From Pseudonocardia abyssalis (GTDB lineage Bacteria; Actinomycetota; Actinomycetes; Mycobacteriales; Pseudonocardiaceae), in contig NZ_JADQDK010000001.1 in NCBI RefSeq assembly GCF_019263705.2, forward strand, positions 310,001-374,000: a stretch of DNA of 64,000 nt, in the 5' to 3' direction. A program made the position numbers and the translations under genes. The notes under the pieces were generated by a model that ran no database searches, was not told the DNA's origin, and saw nothing but the letters and a program-made list of their open reading frames with translations. Every line of letters starts with the position of its first letter. The stretch's first letter is position 1. Of the stretch, positions 45,902 through 54,122 are shown in pieces.

Positions 45902-46858
45902 GTGCGTGCAGTGCAGGTGGTGCGGCTGGAGGGTCCGGCGGCGGTGGAGGTGCGGGAGGTCCCGGAGCCGCAGCGCGGGGCCGACCAGATCCTGATCGAC
46001 GTGCGCGCCGCGGGCGTCAACTTCCCCGACGTCCTGCAGAGCAAGGGGCTCTACCAGTACAAGCCCGACCCGCCGTTCACCCTGGGCTCGGAGATCGCCG
46101 GGGTCGTGCGCGAGGCGCCGGACGGGGCCTCCGTCCGGGCGGGCGACCGCGTGTCGGCGTTCACCACCATCGGCGCGTTCGCCGAGGTGGCGGCCGTGCA
46201 CGCCGGTCACGTCTTCCCGCTCCCCGACGAGGTCACCTTCGCCGCGGGCGCGTGCCTGCCGATGAACTACCTCACCGCGCAGTTCGCCCTGCGCCGCCGT
46301 GGCCACCTCGAGGCCGGGCAGCGGGTGCTCGTGCAGGGCGCGGCGGGCGGCGTCGGCACCGCGTGCGTCCAGCTCGCGGCCGCGCTGGGTGCCGAGGTGG
46401 TCGCCGTCGTCTCGACGCCGGAGAAGGCCGAGGTCGCCCGCGCGGCCGGGGCGACGCACGCGGTGCTCGTCGAGGGCTTCCGCGACGCGGTCAAGGAGCT
46501 CGGCGGCGTCGACCTCGTCGTCGACCCGGTGGGCGGCGACCGCTTCACCGACTCCCTGCGCTGCCTGCGCCCCGAGGGCCGGCTGCTCGTCGTCGGCTTC
46601 ACCGCGGGGGACATCCCCACGGTGAAGGTCAACCGGCTGCTGCTCAACAACGTCGACGTCGTCGGCGTCGGATGGGGTGCGTTCGCCCTCGGCCGTCCCG
46701 GCTACGTCGCGGAGCAGTGGGCCGACCTGGAGCCGCACCTGCGCTCCGGCGCGCTCGACCCGATCATCAGCGCGAGGTTCCCCCTGGACGAGGCGGACGC
46801 GGCGCTCGTCACGATCGACGAGCGCCGCGTCACCGGCAAGGTCGTGCTGGAGCTCTAG
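45902..46858 (+). CDS. NADPH:quinone oxidoreductase (zeta-crystallin family)
   Basis: 318 residues from GTG 45902, with GGAGGTGG upstream, giving MRAVQVVRLEGPAAVEVREVP, the expected start of the family; longer in-frame starts add unlike sequence. It has VNFPDVLQSKGLYQYKPDPPFTLGSEIAGVV, the nucleotide loop VLVQGAAGGVGTACVQLA and the C-terminal RRVTGKVVLEL. Zinc ligands are absent, as in quinone reductases. It probably reduces quinones or activated alkenes using NADPH. The stop codon overlaps that of the converging BCCT gene by sharing TAG/CTA bases. Confidence 0.9.
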   Translation: MRAVQVVRLEGPAAVEVREVPEPQRGADQILIDVRAAGVNFPDVLQSKGLYQYKPDPPFTLGSEIAGVVREAPDGASVRAGDRVSAFTTIGAFAEVAAVHAGHVFPLPDEVTFAAGACLPMNYLTAQFALRRRGHLEAGQRVLVQGAAGGVGTACVQLAAALGAEVVAVVSTPEKAEVARAAGATHAVLVEGFRDAVKELGGVDLVVDPVGGDRFTDSLRCLRPEGRLLVVGFTAGDIPTVKVNRLLLNNVDVVGVGWGAFALGRPGYVAEQWADLEPHLRSGALDPIISARFPLDEADAALVTIDERRVTGKVVLEL

Positions 46859-48579
46859 CTCTCCGCCTTGTCGGCGGGCAGCTTCTTCACCGACAGGTGG
46901 AAGGCGTCACCGTAGTTCTGGGTGCCGTAGTCCACCGCCTGCTCGACGGCCTCCTGGGAGCGGACGTCGCGCCGCATCAGGGGGTCGTTGCGCAGGTCCT
47001 TGGTGAGTGCGACGCACAGCGCCACCATCACGATCGCGAACGGCGCGGCCATGATGATCGTGATGTTCTGGATGCCCTGCAGTGCCTCGTTGCCCGGGCT
47101 CACGATCAACATGATGATCGCGATGCCGCCCATCACGATGCCCCAGAAGATCACCACCCAGCGGGCGGGCTCGATCGAGCCGCGCGAGGACAGCGTGCCC
47201 ATGACGACGGACGCGGCGTCGGCCCCGGAGACGAAGAAGATCGCGATCAGCACCATCGCGAGGATGCTGAGGAAGCTGCCGCCCGGCATCGAGCCGAGGA
47301 GCCCGAACAGCTGGCCCTCGGTCGACTGCGACGCGAGGCCGAGGGTGCCGGTCGGGTCGACGGAGCGCTGCTGGTCGATCGCCGCCCCGCCGAAGATCGC
47401 GAACCAGACCAGGGACACGGCGCTCGGGATGAGGATGACGCCGGTGACGAACTGGCGGATCGAGCGCCCGCGGCTGATCCGGGCGATGAACATGCCGACG
47501 AACGGCGTCCAGGAGATCCACCACGCCCAGTAGAAGACGGTCCAGCCGGCCAGCCACTCGGCCGTCGGGTCGCCGCCGTTGGCCGCGGTGCGCGAGGCCA
47601 TCTCGGAGAGGTTGCCGACGTAGTCGCCGATCGCGGTGGGCAGCAGGTTGAGGATCAGGATCGTCGGGCCGCCGACGAACACGACGACGGCGAGCACGCC
47701 CGCCAGCACCATGTTGATGTTGGACAGCCACTGGATGCCCTTCGCGACACCGGTGACGGCCGAGCAGACGAACGCGATCGTCAGCACCGCGATGATCCCC
47801 ACGAGCAGCGGCTTGATCGCGTCGGGGACGGGGAAGCCGTTGATCTGCAGGCCCGCGCCGATCTGCAGGGCGCCCAGGCCGAGCGAGGCGGCCGAGCCGA
47901 ACAGCGTCGCGAAGATCGCGAGGACGTCGATGGCCTTGCCCAGCGGGCCCTCGGTGCGCTTCTCGCCCAGCAGCGGCGCGAACGCCGAGCTGATCAGCTG
48001 GCGGCGGCCGCGGCGGAACGTGGAGTAGGCGATCGCGAGACCGACCACGGCGTAGATGGCCCACGGGTGCAGCGTCCAGTGGAACAGCGTGGTGGCCATG
48101 GCGATGTCGAGAGCCGCCGGGTCACCCGCGGCGACCGTGCCGGGCGGGGGAGAGGTGAAGTGCGACAGCGGCTCGCTCACCCCGTAGAACATGAGGCCGA
48201 TGCCCATGCCCGCGCTGAACATCATCGCGATCCACGACACGGTCCGGAACTCCGGCCCCTCGTCGTCGCGGCCCAGCGGGATCTTGCCGAACCGGCTGAA
48301 CGCCAGGTAGAGCGCGAACACCACGAACCCGCTCGCGGCCAGCACGAACGCCCAGCCGCCGGCGTTCATGATGCCGGTGAGGACGTTCGAGGCGACGGCG
48401 CTGAGCGTGTCGGTGGACGACGCGCCCCAGACGATGAACGCGATCACCAGCACGGCGGCGATGCCGAAGATCACGCGGTCGACGGGGTGGCGTTGGTCGG
48501 CGGCCGCGGTCGCCGGGGTGTCGGAGGGTGGCCCGTCCGAGACGGGCTCCTCGCTGTGCGGTGTCTCCTGAATGGTCAT
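46855..48579 (-). CDS. BCCT-family betaine/choline/carnitine transporter
   Basis: 574 residues, ATG 48579, with about 12 membrane spans. Signature segments are SAGMGIGLMFYGVSEPLSHF, TTLFHWTLHPWAIYAVVGLAIAY, FYWAWWISWTPFVGMFIARISRGRSIRQFV (the BCCT signature with its Trp cluster) and ISGADA-like FFVSGADAASVVMG. These match Na- or H-coupled importers of glycine betaine and related quaternary amines used as osmoprotectants. A hydrophilic N-terminal tail of about 35 residues precedes span 1. Upstream, an untranslated region of about 150 bp includes a small GTCCGG/CCGGAC hairpin near 48634-48651. Substrate specificity is not deducible. Confidence 0.93.
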   Translation of the reverse strand: MTIQETPHSEEPVSDGPPSDTPATAAADQRHPVDRVIFGIAAVLVIAFIVWGASSTDTLSAVASNVLTGIMNAGGWAFVLAASGFVVFALYLAFSRFGKIPLGRDDEGPEFRTVSWIAMMFSAGMGIGLMFYGVSEPLSHFTSPPPGTVAAGDPAALDIAMATTLFHWTLHPWAIYAVVGLAIAYSTFRRGRRQLISSAFAPLLGEKRTEGPLGKAIDVLAIFATLFGSAASLGLGALQIGAGLQINGFPVPDAIKPLLVGIIAVLTIAFVCSAVTGVAKGIQWLSNINMVLAGVLAVVVFVGGPTILILNLLPTAIGDYVGNLSEMASRTAANGGDPTAEWLAGWTVFYWAWWISWTPFVGMFIARISRGRSIRQFVTGVILIPSAVSLVWFAIFGGAAIDQQRSVDPTGTLGLASQSTEGQLFGLLGSMPGGSFLSILAMVLIAIFFVSGADAASVVMGTLSSRGSIEPARWVVIFWGIVMGGIAIIMLIVSPGNEALQGIQNITIIMAAPFAIVMVALCVALTKDLRNDPLMRRDVRSQEAVEQAVDYGTQNYGDAFHLSVKKLPADKAES

Positions 48580-48732
48580 CGTCGTCGGCCCCGGTGGAAC
48601 GGGGCCTCCCCCTCACAGCTCGTGTCCTGCGCCCGTCCGGAGTCTCCCGGACGGACCATTCGGTCGTTCACGACACGGTCCGCCCCGGTCACCGGAAGCG
48701 TCAACCGCAGGAGCAGGATCGCCGCGCGGTTG

Positions 48733-49194
48733 TCACATGCCGCTGATCCGCTCCAGCAGCGGTCCGAGCCGGTGCTCCACGAGCCGGCGCATCACCAGCG
48801 ACGTGGTCGTGCGCTCCACCCCGTCGGTCGCCAGGAGCTGTCCGGCGATGCGGTAGAGGTCGTCGGCGTCGCGGGCGACGACCTGGCACAGCAGGTCGGC
48901 CTCGCCGGAGAGTCCCAGCACCTCGACGACCTCGGGGACCCGTTCCAGGGCGTCGGCCACCTCGGCCAGTCGTTGCTGCACCAGCTGCACCGAGACGAAC
49001 GCGGTGAGCGGGTAGCCGAGCGCGGACGGGTCGATCCGCCGCTCGAAGGAACCGAGTACGCCGCGCGCCTCCAGCCCGGCCAGCCGCGCCTGCACGGTGT
49101 TGCGGGAGATCCCGAGCCGCTGCGCCAACGCGAGCACCGAGGCGCGGGGGGACTCGGTGAGGGCCTGCAGCAGGCGGGCGTCGGTGGCATCCAT
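48733..49194 (-). CDS. Lrp/AsnC-family transcriptional regulator
   Basis: 153 residues from ATG 49194 (MDATDARLLQALTESPRASVLALA); upstream ATGs at 49203 and 49233 are also in frame and none has a clear ribosome-binding site. An N-terminal winged helix (LAQRLGISRNTVQARLAGLEARGVL) precedes a RAM/ACT-like effector domain (GYPLTAFVSVQLVQQRLAEVADALERVPEVVEVLGLSGEADLLCQVVARDADDLYRI). Lrp-type proteins bind amino acids and wrap DNA as octamers. Divergent transcription from a 2-oxoacid dehydrogenase E1 gene resembles the mdeR-mdeB arrangement of Pseudomonas, which suggests control by an amino acid such as methionine or a branched-chain residue. Confidence 0.92.
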   Translation of the reverse strand: MDATDARLLQALTESPRASVLALAQRLGISRNTVQARLAGLEARGVLGSFERRIDPSALGYPLTAFVSVQLVQQRLAEVADALERVPEVVEVLGLSGEADLLCQVVARDADDLYRIAGQLLATDGVERTTTSLVMRRLVEHRLGPLLERISGM

Positions 49195-49242
49195 ACCGGG
49201 CATTCTGCCCGGTATCGAGTCGGAAGCGAGCATTCTGCTCGG
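49193..49242. promoter_or_regulatory. Lrp-type operator pair between divergent genes
   Basis: ATACCGGG (49193-49200), seven bases, then CCCGGTAT (49208-49215) is an exact inverted repeat overlapping the regulator start codon. GCATTCTGCCCGG (49200-49212) is repeated as GCATTCTGCTCGG (49230-49242), exactly 30 bp later, about three helical turns. Phased repeats of this kind are typical Lrp/AsnC sites and would allow both autoregulation and control of the E1 gene starting at 49293. Confidence 0.7.
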
Positions 49243-49292
49243 CGTGAACGGCCTGGGTTGTGCACACCTCGCCCCGGTGGTGCAGTGGACGG

Positions 49293-51557
49293 ATGAGCGA
49301 CGACGTCCTGCGCACCATCGAGCAGCGGGTCCTGTGGCTGGCCACCGCGATCGTGCACCACGCGAACCGGGTGCGGCCCAACCCGGGCGGGCTGAAGGTC
49401 GGCGGGCACCAGGCGTCGAGCGCGTCGATGGTGACGATCATGACCGCGCTGTGGTTCGAGCACCTGCGCCGCGAGGACCGGGTGTCGGTCAAGCCGCACG
49501 CCTCGCCGGTCCTGCACGCCATCAACCACCTGCTCGGCGAGCTGTCCGCGGAGAAGCTGGAGACGCTGCGCGAGTTCGGCGGCCTGCAGAGCTACCCGAG
49601 CCGGTCCAAGGACCCCGACCCCGTCGACTACTCCACGGGGTCCGTCGGCATCGGCGCGACCGCCCCGATCTGGGGCGCGATCGCCCGCCGCTACGTCCGC
49701 GCAGGCGAGGGCCGCCAGTACTCCCTGGTCGGCGACGCGGAGCTCGACGAGGGCGCCTGCTGGGAGGCCGTCCTCGACCCGATGGTCGGCGAGCTCGGCG
49801 AGGTCGTCTGGATCGTCGACCTGAACCGGCAGAGCCTCGACCGCGTCGTCCCCAACATCGGCGCCACCCGCCTGCAGGGCATGTTCGACGCCGCGGGCTG
49901 GCAGGTCCTCACCGTCAAGTACGGCGCCCTGCTCGACGAGCTGTTCACCCGCCCCGGCGGTGACGTGCTGCGCGCCCGGATCGACGAGATGCCCAACCCG
50001 GAGTACCAGCGACTGCTGCGCTGCACCCCCGCCCAGCTGCGCGAACGGCTCCCGGGTGAGGACGCGAAGCTCGCGGAGCTCGTCGCCGGCCTCGACGACC
50101 CCACGCTGCACGCCGCGATCCGCAACCTCGGCGGCCACGACCTCAGTGCGCTGCGCACCGCGTTCGCCGCGATCGACGACACCCGCCCCACCGTCGTGTT
50201 CGCCTACACCGTCAAGGGGCACGGCCTGGCGAGTGAGGGCCACCCGCAGAACCACTCCTCGCTGCTCACCCACGAGCAGTTCGCGGAGCTGGCCGCCTCG
50301 GTCGGCGCCGACGTCGACGCACCGTGGGCCCCGCTGCCCGCCGGTGCGGCCGCCGAGATGTGCGCGGAGGTGGGGGAGCGGCTGCGGCGCGAGCCCGTCA
50401 CCGTCGCGGCGGTCCCACCGCTGCCCACCGACATCGGGCGCACCCCGTCCGGCACGGCCACCACGCAGGCCGCGCTCGGGCGTGCGCTGCTCGACCTCAC
50501 CCGCGCCGCCCCGGAGGCGGCGAAGCAGGTCGTCACGCTGTGCCCGGACGTGTCGAGCTCGACGAACCTCGGCGGCTGGGTGAACAAGGTCGGCGTGTGG
50601 GCCGCGCGCGAACAGGTCGACTGGTTCGCCGACGACCCCGAGACGATCCTGCACTGGCGCGAGCGCCCCGACGGCCAGCACCTGGAGCTGGGCATCGCCG
50701 AGACCAACCTGGTCGGGCTGCTCGGTGAGCTGGGTGCCACGTGGAGCCGCTGGGGCACCCCGCTGCTGCCGATCGGGGTCCTCTACGACCCGTTCGTCGA
50801 GCGCGCGCTGGAGCCGTGGTCGTTCGGGATGTACGCCGGCGGGCAGTCGATCCTGGTCGGCACGCCGTCCGGGGTCGCGCTCGCACCGGAGGGCGGGGCG
50901 CACCAGTCGATCACCACGCCGTCGGTGGGCCTGGAGCAGCCGGACTGCACCAGCTACGAGCCCGCGTTCGCGATCGACGTCGAGTGGACGCTGCTGGCGT
51001 CGCTGGCCCGGCTCGGCCGCCCCGGCGGGCGCTCGGCGTACCTGCGGCTCTCCACGCGCCCGGTCGACCAGTCGCTCGCCGCGATGCCCTCCGACGCGGC
51101 CGCGCGGGAGCGCCGCCGCCGCCAGGTCGTCGCGGGGGCCTACCCGCTGCGCCGCGCCGCGTCCACACCCGCGGTCACGATCGCGGTGATGGGCGCGGTC
51201 GTGCCCGAGGCCCTCGCCGCGGCGGAGCGCCTCGAGTCGCAGGGCCACCCCTGCGACGTCGTCTGCGTGACGAGCCCCGGGCTCGTCTTCGATGCCGTGC
51301 AGGCGCGCGCGGGACGCGGTGACGCCGACACCTGGATCCTCGACGCGGCGTTCCCGGCCCGTCGCGCCGCACCGCTGGTGACGGTCCTGGACGGGCACCC
51401 GCACACGCTCGCGTTCCTGGCCGGGATCAACCGCGTCCCCGCCACGCACCTGGGCGTCTCCCGGTTCGGCCAGTCCGGTGACCTGGAGTCGGTGTTCCGC
51501 CACCACGGTCTCGACGCCGACAGCATCGTCGGCGCCGCGCTCGACGTCGTGGAGTGA
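49293..51557 (+). CDS. Homodimeric-type 2-oxoacid (pyruvate-like) dehydrogenase E1
   Basis: 754 residues, ATG 49293. TPP-enzyme elements of the AceE/transketolase superfamily are present: HHANRVRPNPGGLKVGGHQASSASMVTIMTALWFEHL at the start, the TPP/Mg motif GDAELDEGACWEAV then DLNRQSLD, FAYTVKGHGLASEGHPQNHSSLL, and a transketolase-like pyrimidine domain with LGIAETNLVGLLGELG and a C-terminal domain. It is shorter than AceE (about 900 residues). The closest remembered analogue is Pseudomonas MdeB, the 2-oxobutyrate-specific E1 next to the Lrp-type MdeR. No methionine gamma-lyase gene is visible here, so the substrate may be another 2-oxoacid. E2 and E3 genes are not in the window. Confidence 0.85.
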   Translation: MSDDVLRTIEQRVLWLATAIVHHANRVRPNPGGLKVGGHQASSASMVTIMTALWFEHLRREDRVSVKPHASPVLHAINHLLGELSAEKLETLREFGGLQSYPSRSKDPDPVDYSTGSVGIGATAPIWGAIARRYVRAGEGRQYSLVGDAELDEGACWEAVLDPMVGELGEVVWIVDLNRQSLDRVVPNIGATRLQGMFDAAGWQVLTVKYGALLDELFTRPGGDVLRARIDEMPNPEYQRLLRCTPAQLRERLPGEDAKLAELVAGLDDPTLHAAIRNLGGHDLSALRTAFAAIDDTRPTVVFAYTVKGHGLASEGHPQNHSSLLTHEQFAELAASVGADVDAPWAPLPAGAAAEMCAEVGERLRREPVTVAAVPPLPTDIGRTPSGTATTQAALGRALLDLTRAAPEAAKQVVTLCPDVSSSTNLGGWVNKVGVWAAREQVDWFADDPETILHWRERPDGQHLELGIAETNLVGLLGELGATWSRWGTPLLPIGVLYDPFVERALEPWSFGMYAGGQSILVGTPSGVALAPEGGAHQSITTPSVGLEQPDCTSYEPAFAIDVEWTLLASLARLGRPGGRSAYLRLSTRPVDQSLAAMPSDAAARERRRRQVVAGAYPLRRAASTPAVTIAVMGAVVPEALAAAERLESQGHPCDVVCVTSPGLVFDAVQARAGRGDADTWILDAAFPARRAAPLVTVLDGHPHTLAFLAGINRVPATHLGVSRFGQSGDLESVFRHHGLDADSIVGAALDVVE

Positions 51558-51696
51558 GACGTCAGGGAGTGATCAAGGTCTGTCAATGGGGGCCATTCAG
51601 GCGAGTGAACTGAGCCGCTCAGTCGTAACAGGCTGCATGATCGCCTCGAATCCAGGTCGACACGTCGTCGCCGCCCCGTCACCTGGAGTCACCGCC

Positions 51697-52779
51697 ATGC
51701 TCTCGACCCGAGCTCGCACCGGACTGATCACCACCGCTGTCGCCGCACTCCTGCTCGTACCGGCGACGGCGGCCCAGGCCGCCACCACGGTGGTCGTCAC
51801 GCCGGAGGACCTGAAGGGCTGGTCGATCGCGCCGGCGCCGAACGACACGACCACGGCGTTCCAGGCCGGACCGTCGACCAGCGGCGCGGGAGCGGTGCGG
51901 TTCGGGCCGATCGCGGCGAGCCCGGCGGCGAGCAAGTTCATCATCCAGCGCGTGGCGACGTCGCCGACCGCGACGCTCGGGCTGGCCGTCGACTACTACA
52001 TCGACCCGGCGGCGGGGAACAAGGCGCCGGAGCAGTACTACGTCAACGTCTACGTCGACAGCGCCCAGGACGCGACGCCGCCTGCGAGCTTCTACGAGTG
52101 CCGCTACGACTACGTGGCGACGGTCGGCGGGGACGGATGGCACACGCTCACCCTCGGACCGTCGACCACCGCGACAGCCGTCCAGACCCGCGAGGGCCTG
52201 ACCTGCGGCGACTCCCTCGACGACCTGCCCGCCGGCGGCACCGCGTTCCTCCTCGCGCTCAACGCGGGCGACACCTCGGCCAACGACGCCGGCATCGCCG
52301 GGGGCTTCGACACCGTCCGCATCTCCTCGGCGGGCCTCACCACGACCTACGACTTCGAGCCCGTCCCGGTCACCGCGTGCGACACCGCACCCACCCCTGG
52401 CCGGACCGGCACCGCGGGTGCCGACGTCCTGCGGGGCACGGCGGGCGCCGACCGCGTCGACCTGCTCGCCGGCAACGACACCGCCGACCTCCTCGGCGGC
52501 AACGACTGCGTGCTGGGCGGCGCCGGTCGCGACGTCCTGCGCAGCGGTGACGGCGGCGACGAGGTGCTGGGCGGGGCCGACGCCGACACGATCGACACCG
52601 GTGCGGGAGCGGACGTCGTCGACCCCGGGGCGGGGCGCGACACCGTGTCGGCCGGCGCGGGCGACGACGAGGTGTCCGCCGTCGACGGTGAGGTCGACGT
52701 CGTCGACTGCGGCGGGGGTGTGGACACCGTGCGCGCCGACTCCGCCGACGTGCTCCGCAACTGCGAGACGCGTCTCTGA
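51697..52779 (+). CDS. Secreted protein with C-terminal RTX-like calcium-binding repeats
   Basis: 360 residues, ATG 51697 after a GGAG site. A signal peptide (GLITTAVAALLLVPATAAQA, cleaved near AQA-AT) leads a beta-rich domain of about 200 residues that looks like a concanavalin- or carbohydrate-binding-like sandwich (VDYYIDPAAGNKAPEQYYVNVYVDSAQD). The last 120 residues have about six nine-residue G-G-x-G-x-D-x-x-x-like units (LAGNDTADLLGGNDCVLGGAGRD, SGDGGDEVLGGADADTIDTGAGADVVDPGAG). Such repeats bind Ca and fold outside the cell. The array ends in a paired-cysteine tail (VDCGG, NCETRL). A 139-bp leader precedes it. Not a toxin by itself: no catalytic domain is seen. Confidence 0.85.
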   Translation: MLSTRARTGLITTAVAALLLVPATAAQAATTVVVTPEDLKGWSIAPAPNDTTTAFQAGPSTSGAGAVRFGPIAASPAASKFIIQRVATSPTATLGLAVDYYIDPAAGNKAPEQYYVNVYVDSAQDATPPASFYECRYDYVATVGGDGWHTLTLGPSTTATAVQTREGLTCGDSLDDLPAGGTAFLLALNAGDTSANDAGIAGGFDTVRISSAGLTTTYDFEPVPVTACDTAPTPGRTGTAGADVLRGTAGADRVDLLAGNDTADLLGGNDCVLGGAGRDVLRSGDGGDEVLGGADADTIDTGAGADVVDPGAGRDTVSAGAGDDEVSAVDGEVDVVDCGGGVDTVRADSADVLRNCETRL

Positions 52780-52786
52780 CCGGGTC

Positions 52787-54058
52787 TCAGTCCATCGGGC
52801 CCAGGCGCAGCGCGGAGACGCGGTCCCCGTCGAACGTCGCGGTCGCCCGGCCGTAGGTGATCGGTCGGTCGTCACCGGCGGGGAGCCGCACCGTCCAGAT
52901 GACGTCGTCGCCGGCGACCTGCTTGCGGTCGCTGTCGACCGTGATCGGGCCGTCGAACCAGCGGGCGACGTAGCCGCGCAGATCCGTGCCGGACCGGGGG
53001 AACGGGTAGCTGCTCATCAGCTCGGCGTCGTCGGTGAACATCGAGCCGACGGCGCCGAGGTCGCCGTCGCGCCACGCCTGCTCGAAGCGCAGCGCAGCGA
53101 GGAAGCGGTCGGCCCGCTCCTCGCCGTGCGCGATCAGGCGGCGCAGGAACCGCGGGCTGCGGTCGGTCTTGGACGCCGAGCCGAGCCACCGGGGCAGGAC
53201 CGAGCGGGACAGCTCGATCACCCGCACCCGGACCTTCTTGTAGCCCGCGCCCGGTGACAGCATCCCGCTCTCCAGCAGCTGGTCGACGCGCTCGATCGAG
53301 TTCAGCTCCTGGTAGAGCGAGATGTTGCCGGCGAGCTCGTTGCGGCGGTCGCTGATGTCGAGCACCGTCCGGGGCTCGCGGCTCTCGCTCGGGTTGATCT
53401 GGATGACCCACAGCTCGTCCGGCGCGGCCTCGAGCAGGTCGGCGGTGGGCGGGTTCTGCGAGAACAGTCCGTCCCAGTAGACGCCGTCGCCGATGTGCAC
53501 GGCCTTGAACAACTGGGGGATCGCGGCCGAGGCGAGCACCATGTCCGGGGTGATCCGCTCGCGCCGGTTGCAGAACGCACGGAACCTCCCGGACACGACG
53601 TCGACCGCCCCGAGGGCGAGCATCGGCTCGACGCCGTCGCGGTCGACGCTCAGCGCGTCGAAGTCGATGTGCTTGCGGAGCAGCCGCGTGAAGGTCCCGG
53701 ACCCGTCGAGCCACCGCGGGACCAGGTACGGGCTGACCGACGGCAGCAGACCCACGCTCTGCCACAGGGCCGTCGACACCAGCGTCGCGTTGAGCAGCTT
53801 GTCCAGCGGCCACCGGGCGGAGTTGTCCTCCCAGAACGCGGTCAGGCGCGCGCCGGCCTCGTGACGTCGGCCCTCGCGCAGCGCCGCCCACGCCACCGTC
53901 GCGCAGATGGCCCCGCCGGAGGTGCCGCTGATCCCGACGACCTCCCGGCCGGCCAGCTCGGGGGAGCTCAGCAGGCGCGACAGCACACCGGCGGTGAACG
54001 CGGTGTGGCTGCCGCCGCCCTGGCAGGCGATGGCGACGCGGACGGGCGCTGGTGTCAT
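52787..54058 (-). CDS. Patatin-like phospholipase fused to a SnoaL/NTF2-like domain
   Basis: 423 residues, ATG 54058. The patatin domain has an oxyanion loop CQGGGSHTAF, nucleophile GISGTSGGAI (Ser47) and the Ser-Asp dyad partner in VYWDGLFSQNP, covering about residues 1-300. After a linker (RAAFLRRLIAHGEERAD region) the last about 100 residues, FLAALRFEQAWRDGDLGAVGSMFTDDAELMSSYPFPRSG onward, form an alpha+beta SnoaL-like fold. Patatin enzymes cleave acyl chains from lipids; the SnoaL-like domain often binds small hydrophobic ligands, so it may present or sense substrate. No signal peptide, so action at the inner membrane face is likely. The gene converges on the RTX-like gene with an 8-bp gap. 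Confidence 0.88.
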   Translation of the reverse strand: MTPAPVRVAIACQGGGSHTAFTAGVLSRLLSSPELAGREVVGISGTSGGAICATVAWAALREGRRHEAGARLTAFWEDNSARWPLDKLLNATLVSTALWQSVGLLPSVSPYLVPRWLDGSGTFTRLLRKHIDFDALSVDRDGVEPMLALGAVDVVSGRFRAFCNRRERITPDMVLASAAIPQLFKAVHIGDGVYWDGLFSQNPPTADLLEAAPDELWVIQINPSESREPRTVLDISDRRNELAGNISLYQELNSIERVDQLLESGMLSPGAGYKKVRVRVIELSRSVLPRWLGSASKTDRSPRFLRRLIAHGEERADRFLAALRFEQAWRDGDLGAVGSMFTDDAELMSSYPFPRSGTDLRGYVARWFDGPITVDSDRKQVAGDDVIWTVRLPAGDDRPITYGRATATFDGDRVSALRLGPMD

Positions 54059-54122
54059 GCGCCCGTCCTACTCGCCGCCACCGCGCCCGTACCTGGAGTG
54101 AGTCGCAGCTCGCAGGCGCGGG

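Noticed and set aside
46855..48732. Riboswitch upstream of the BCCT transporter
   Set aside because: Only a small GTCCGG/CCGGAC hairpin was seen; no conserved riboswitch core could be recognised.
52400..52779. RTX repeats as evidence for a pore-forming toxin
   Set aside because: No hydrophobic toxin domain, acyltransferase or type I secretion genes; only Ca-binding repeats and a signal peptide.
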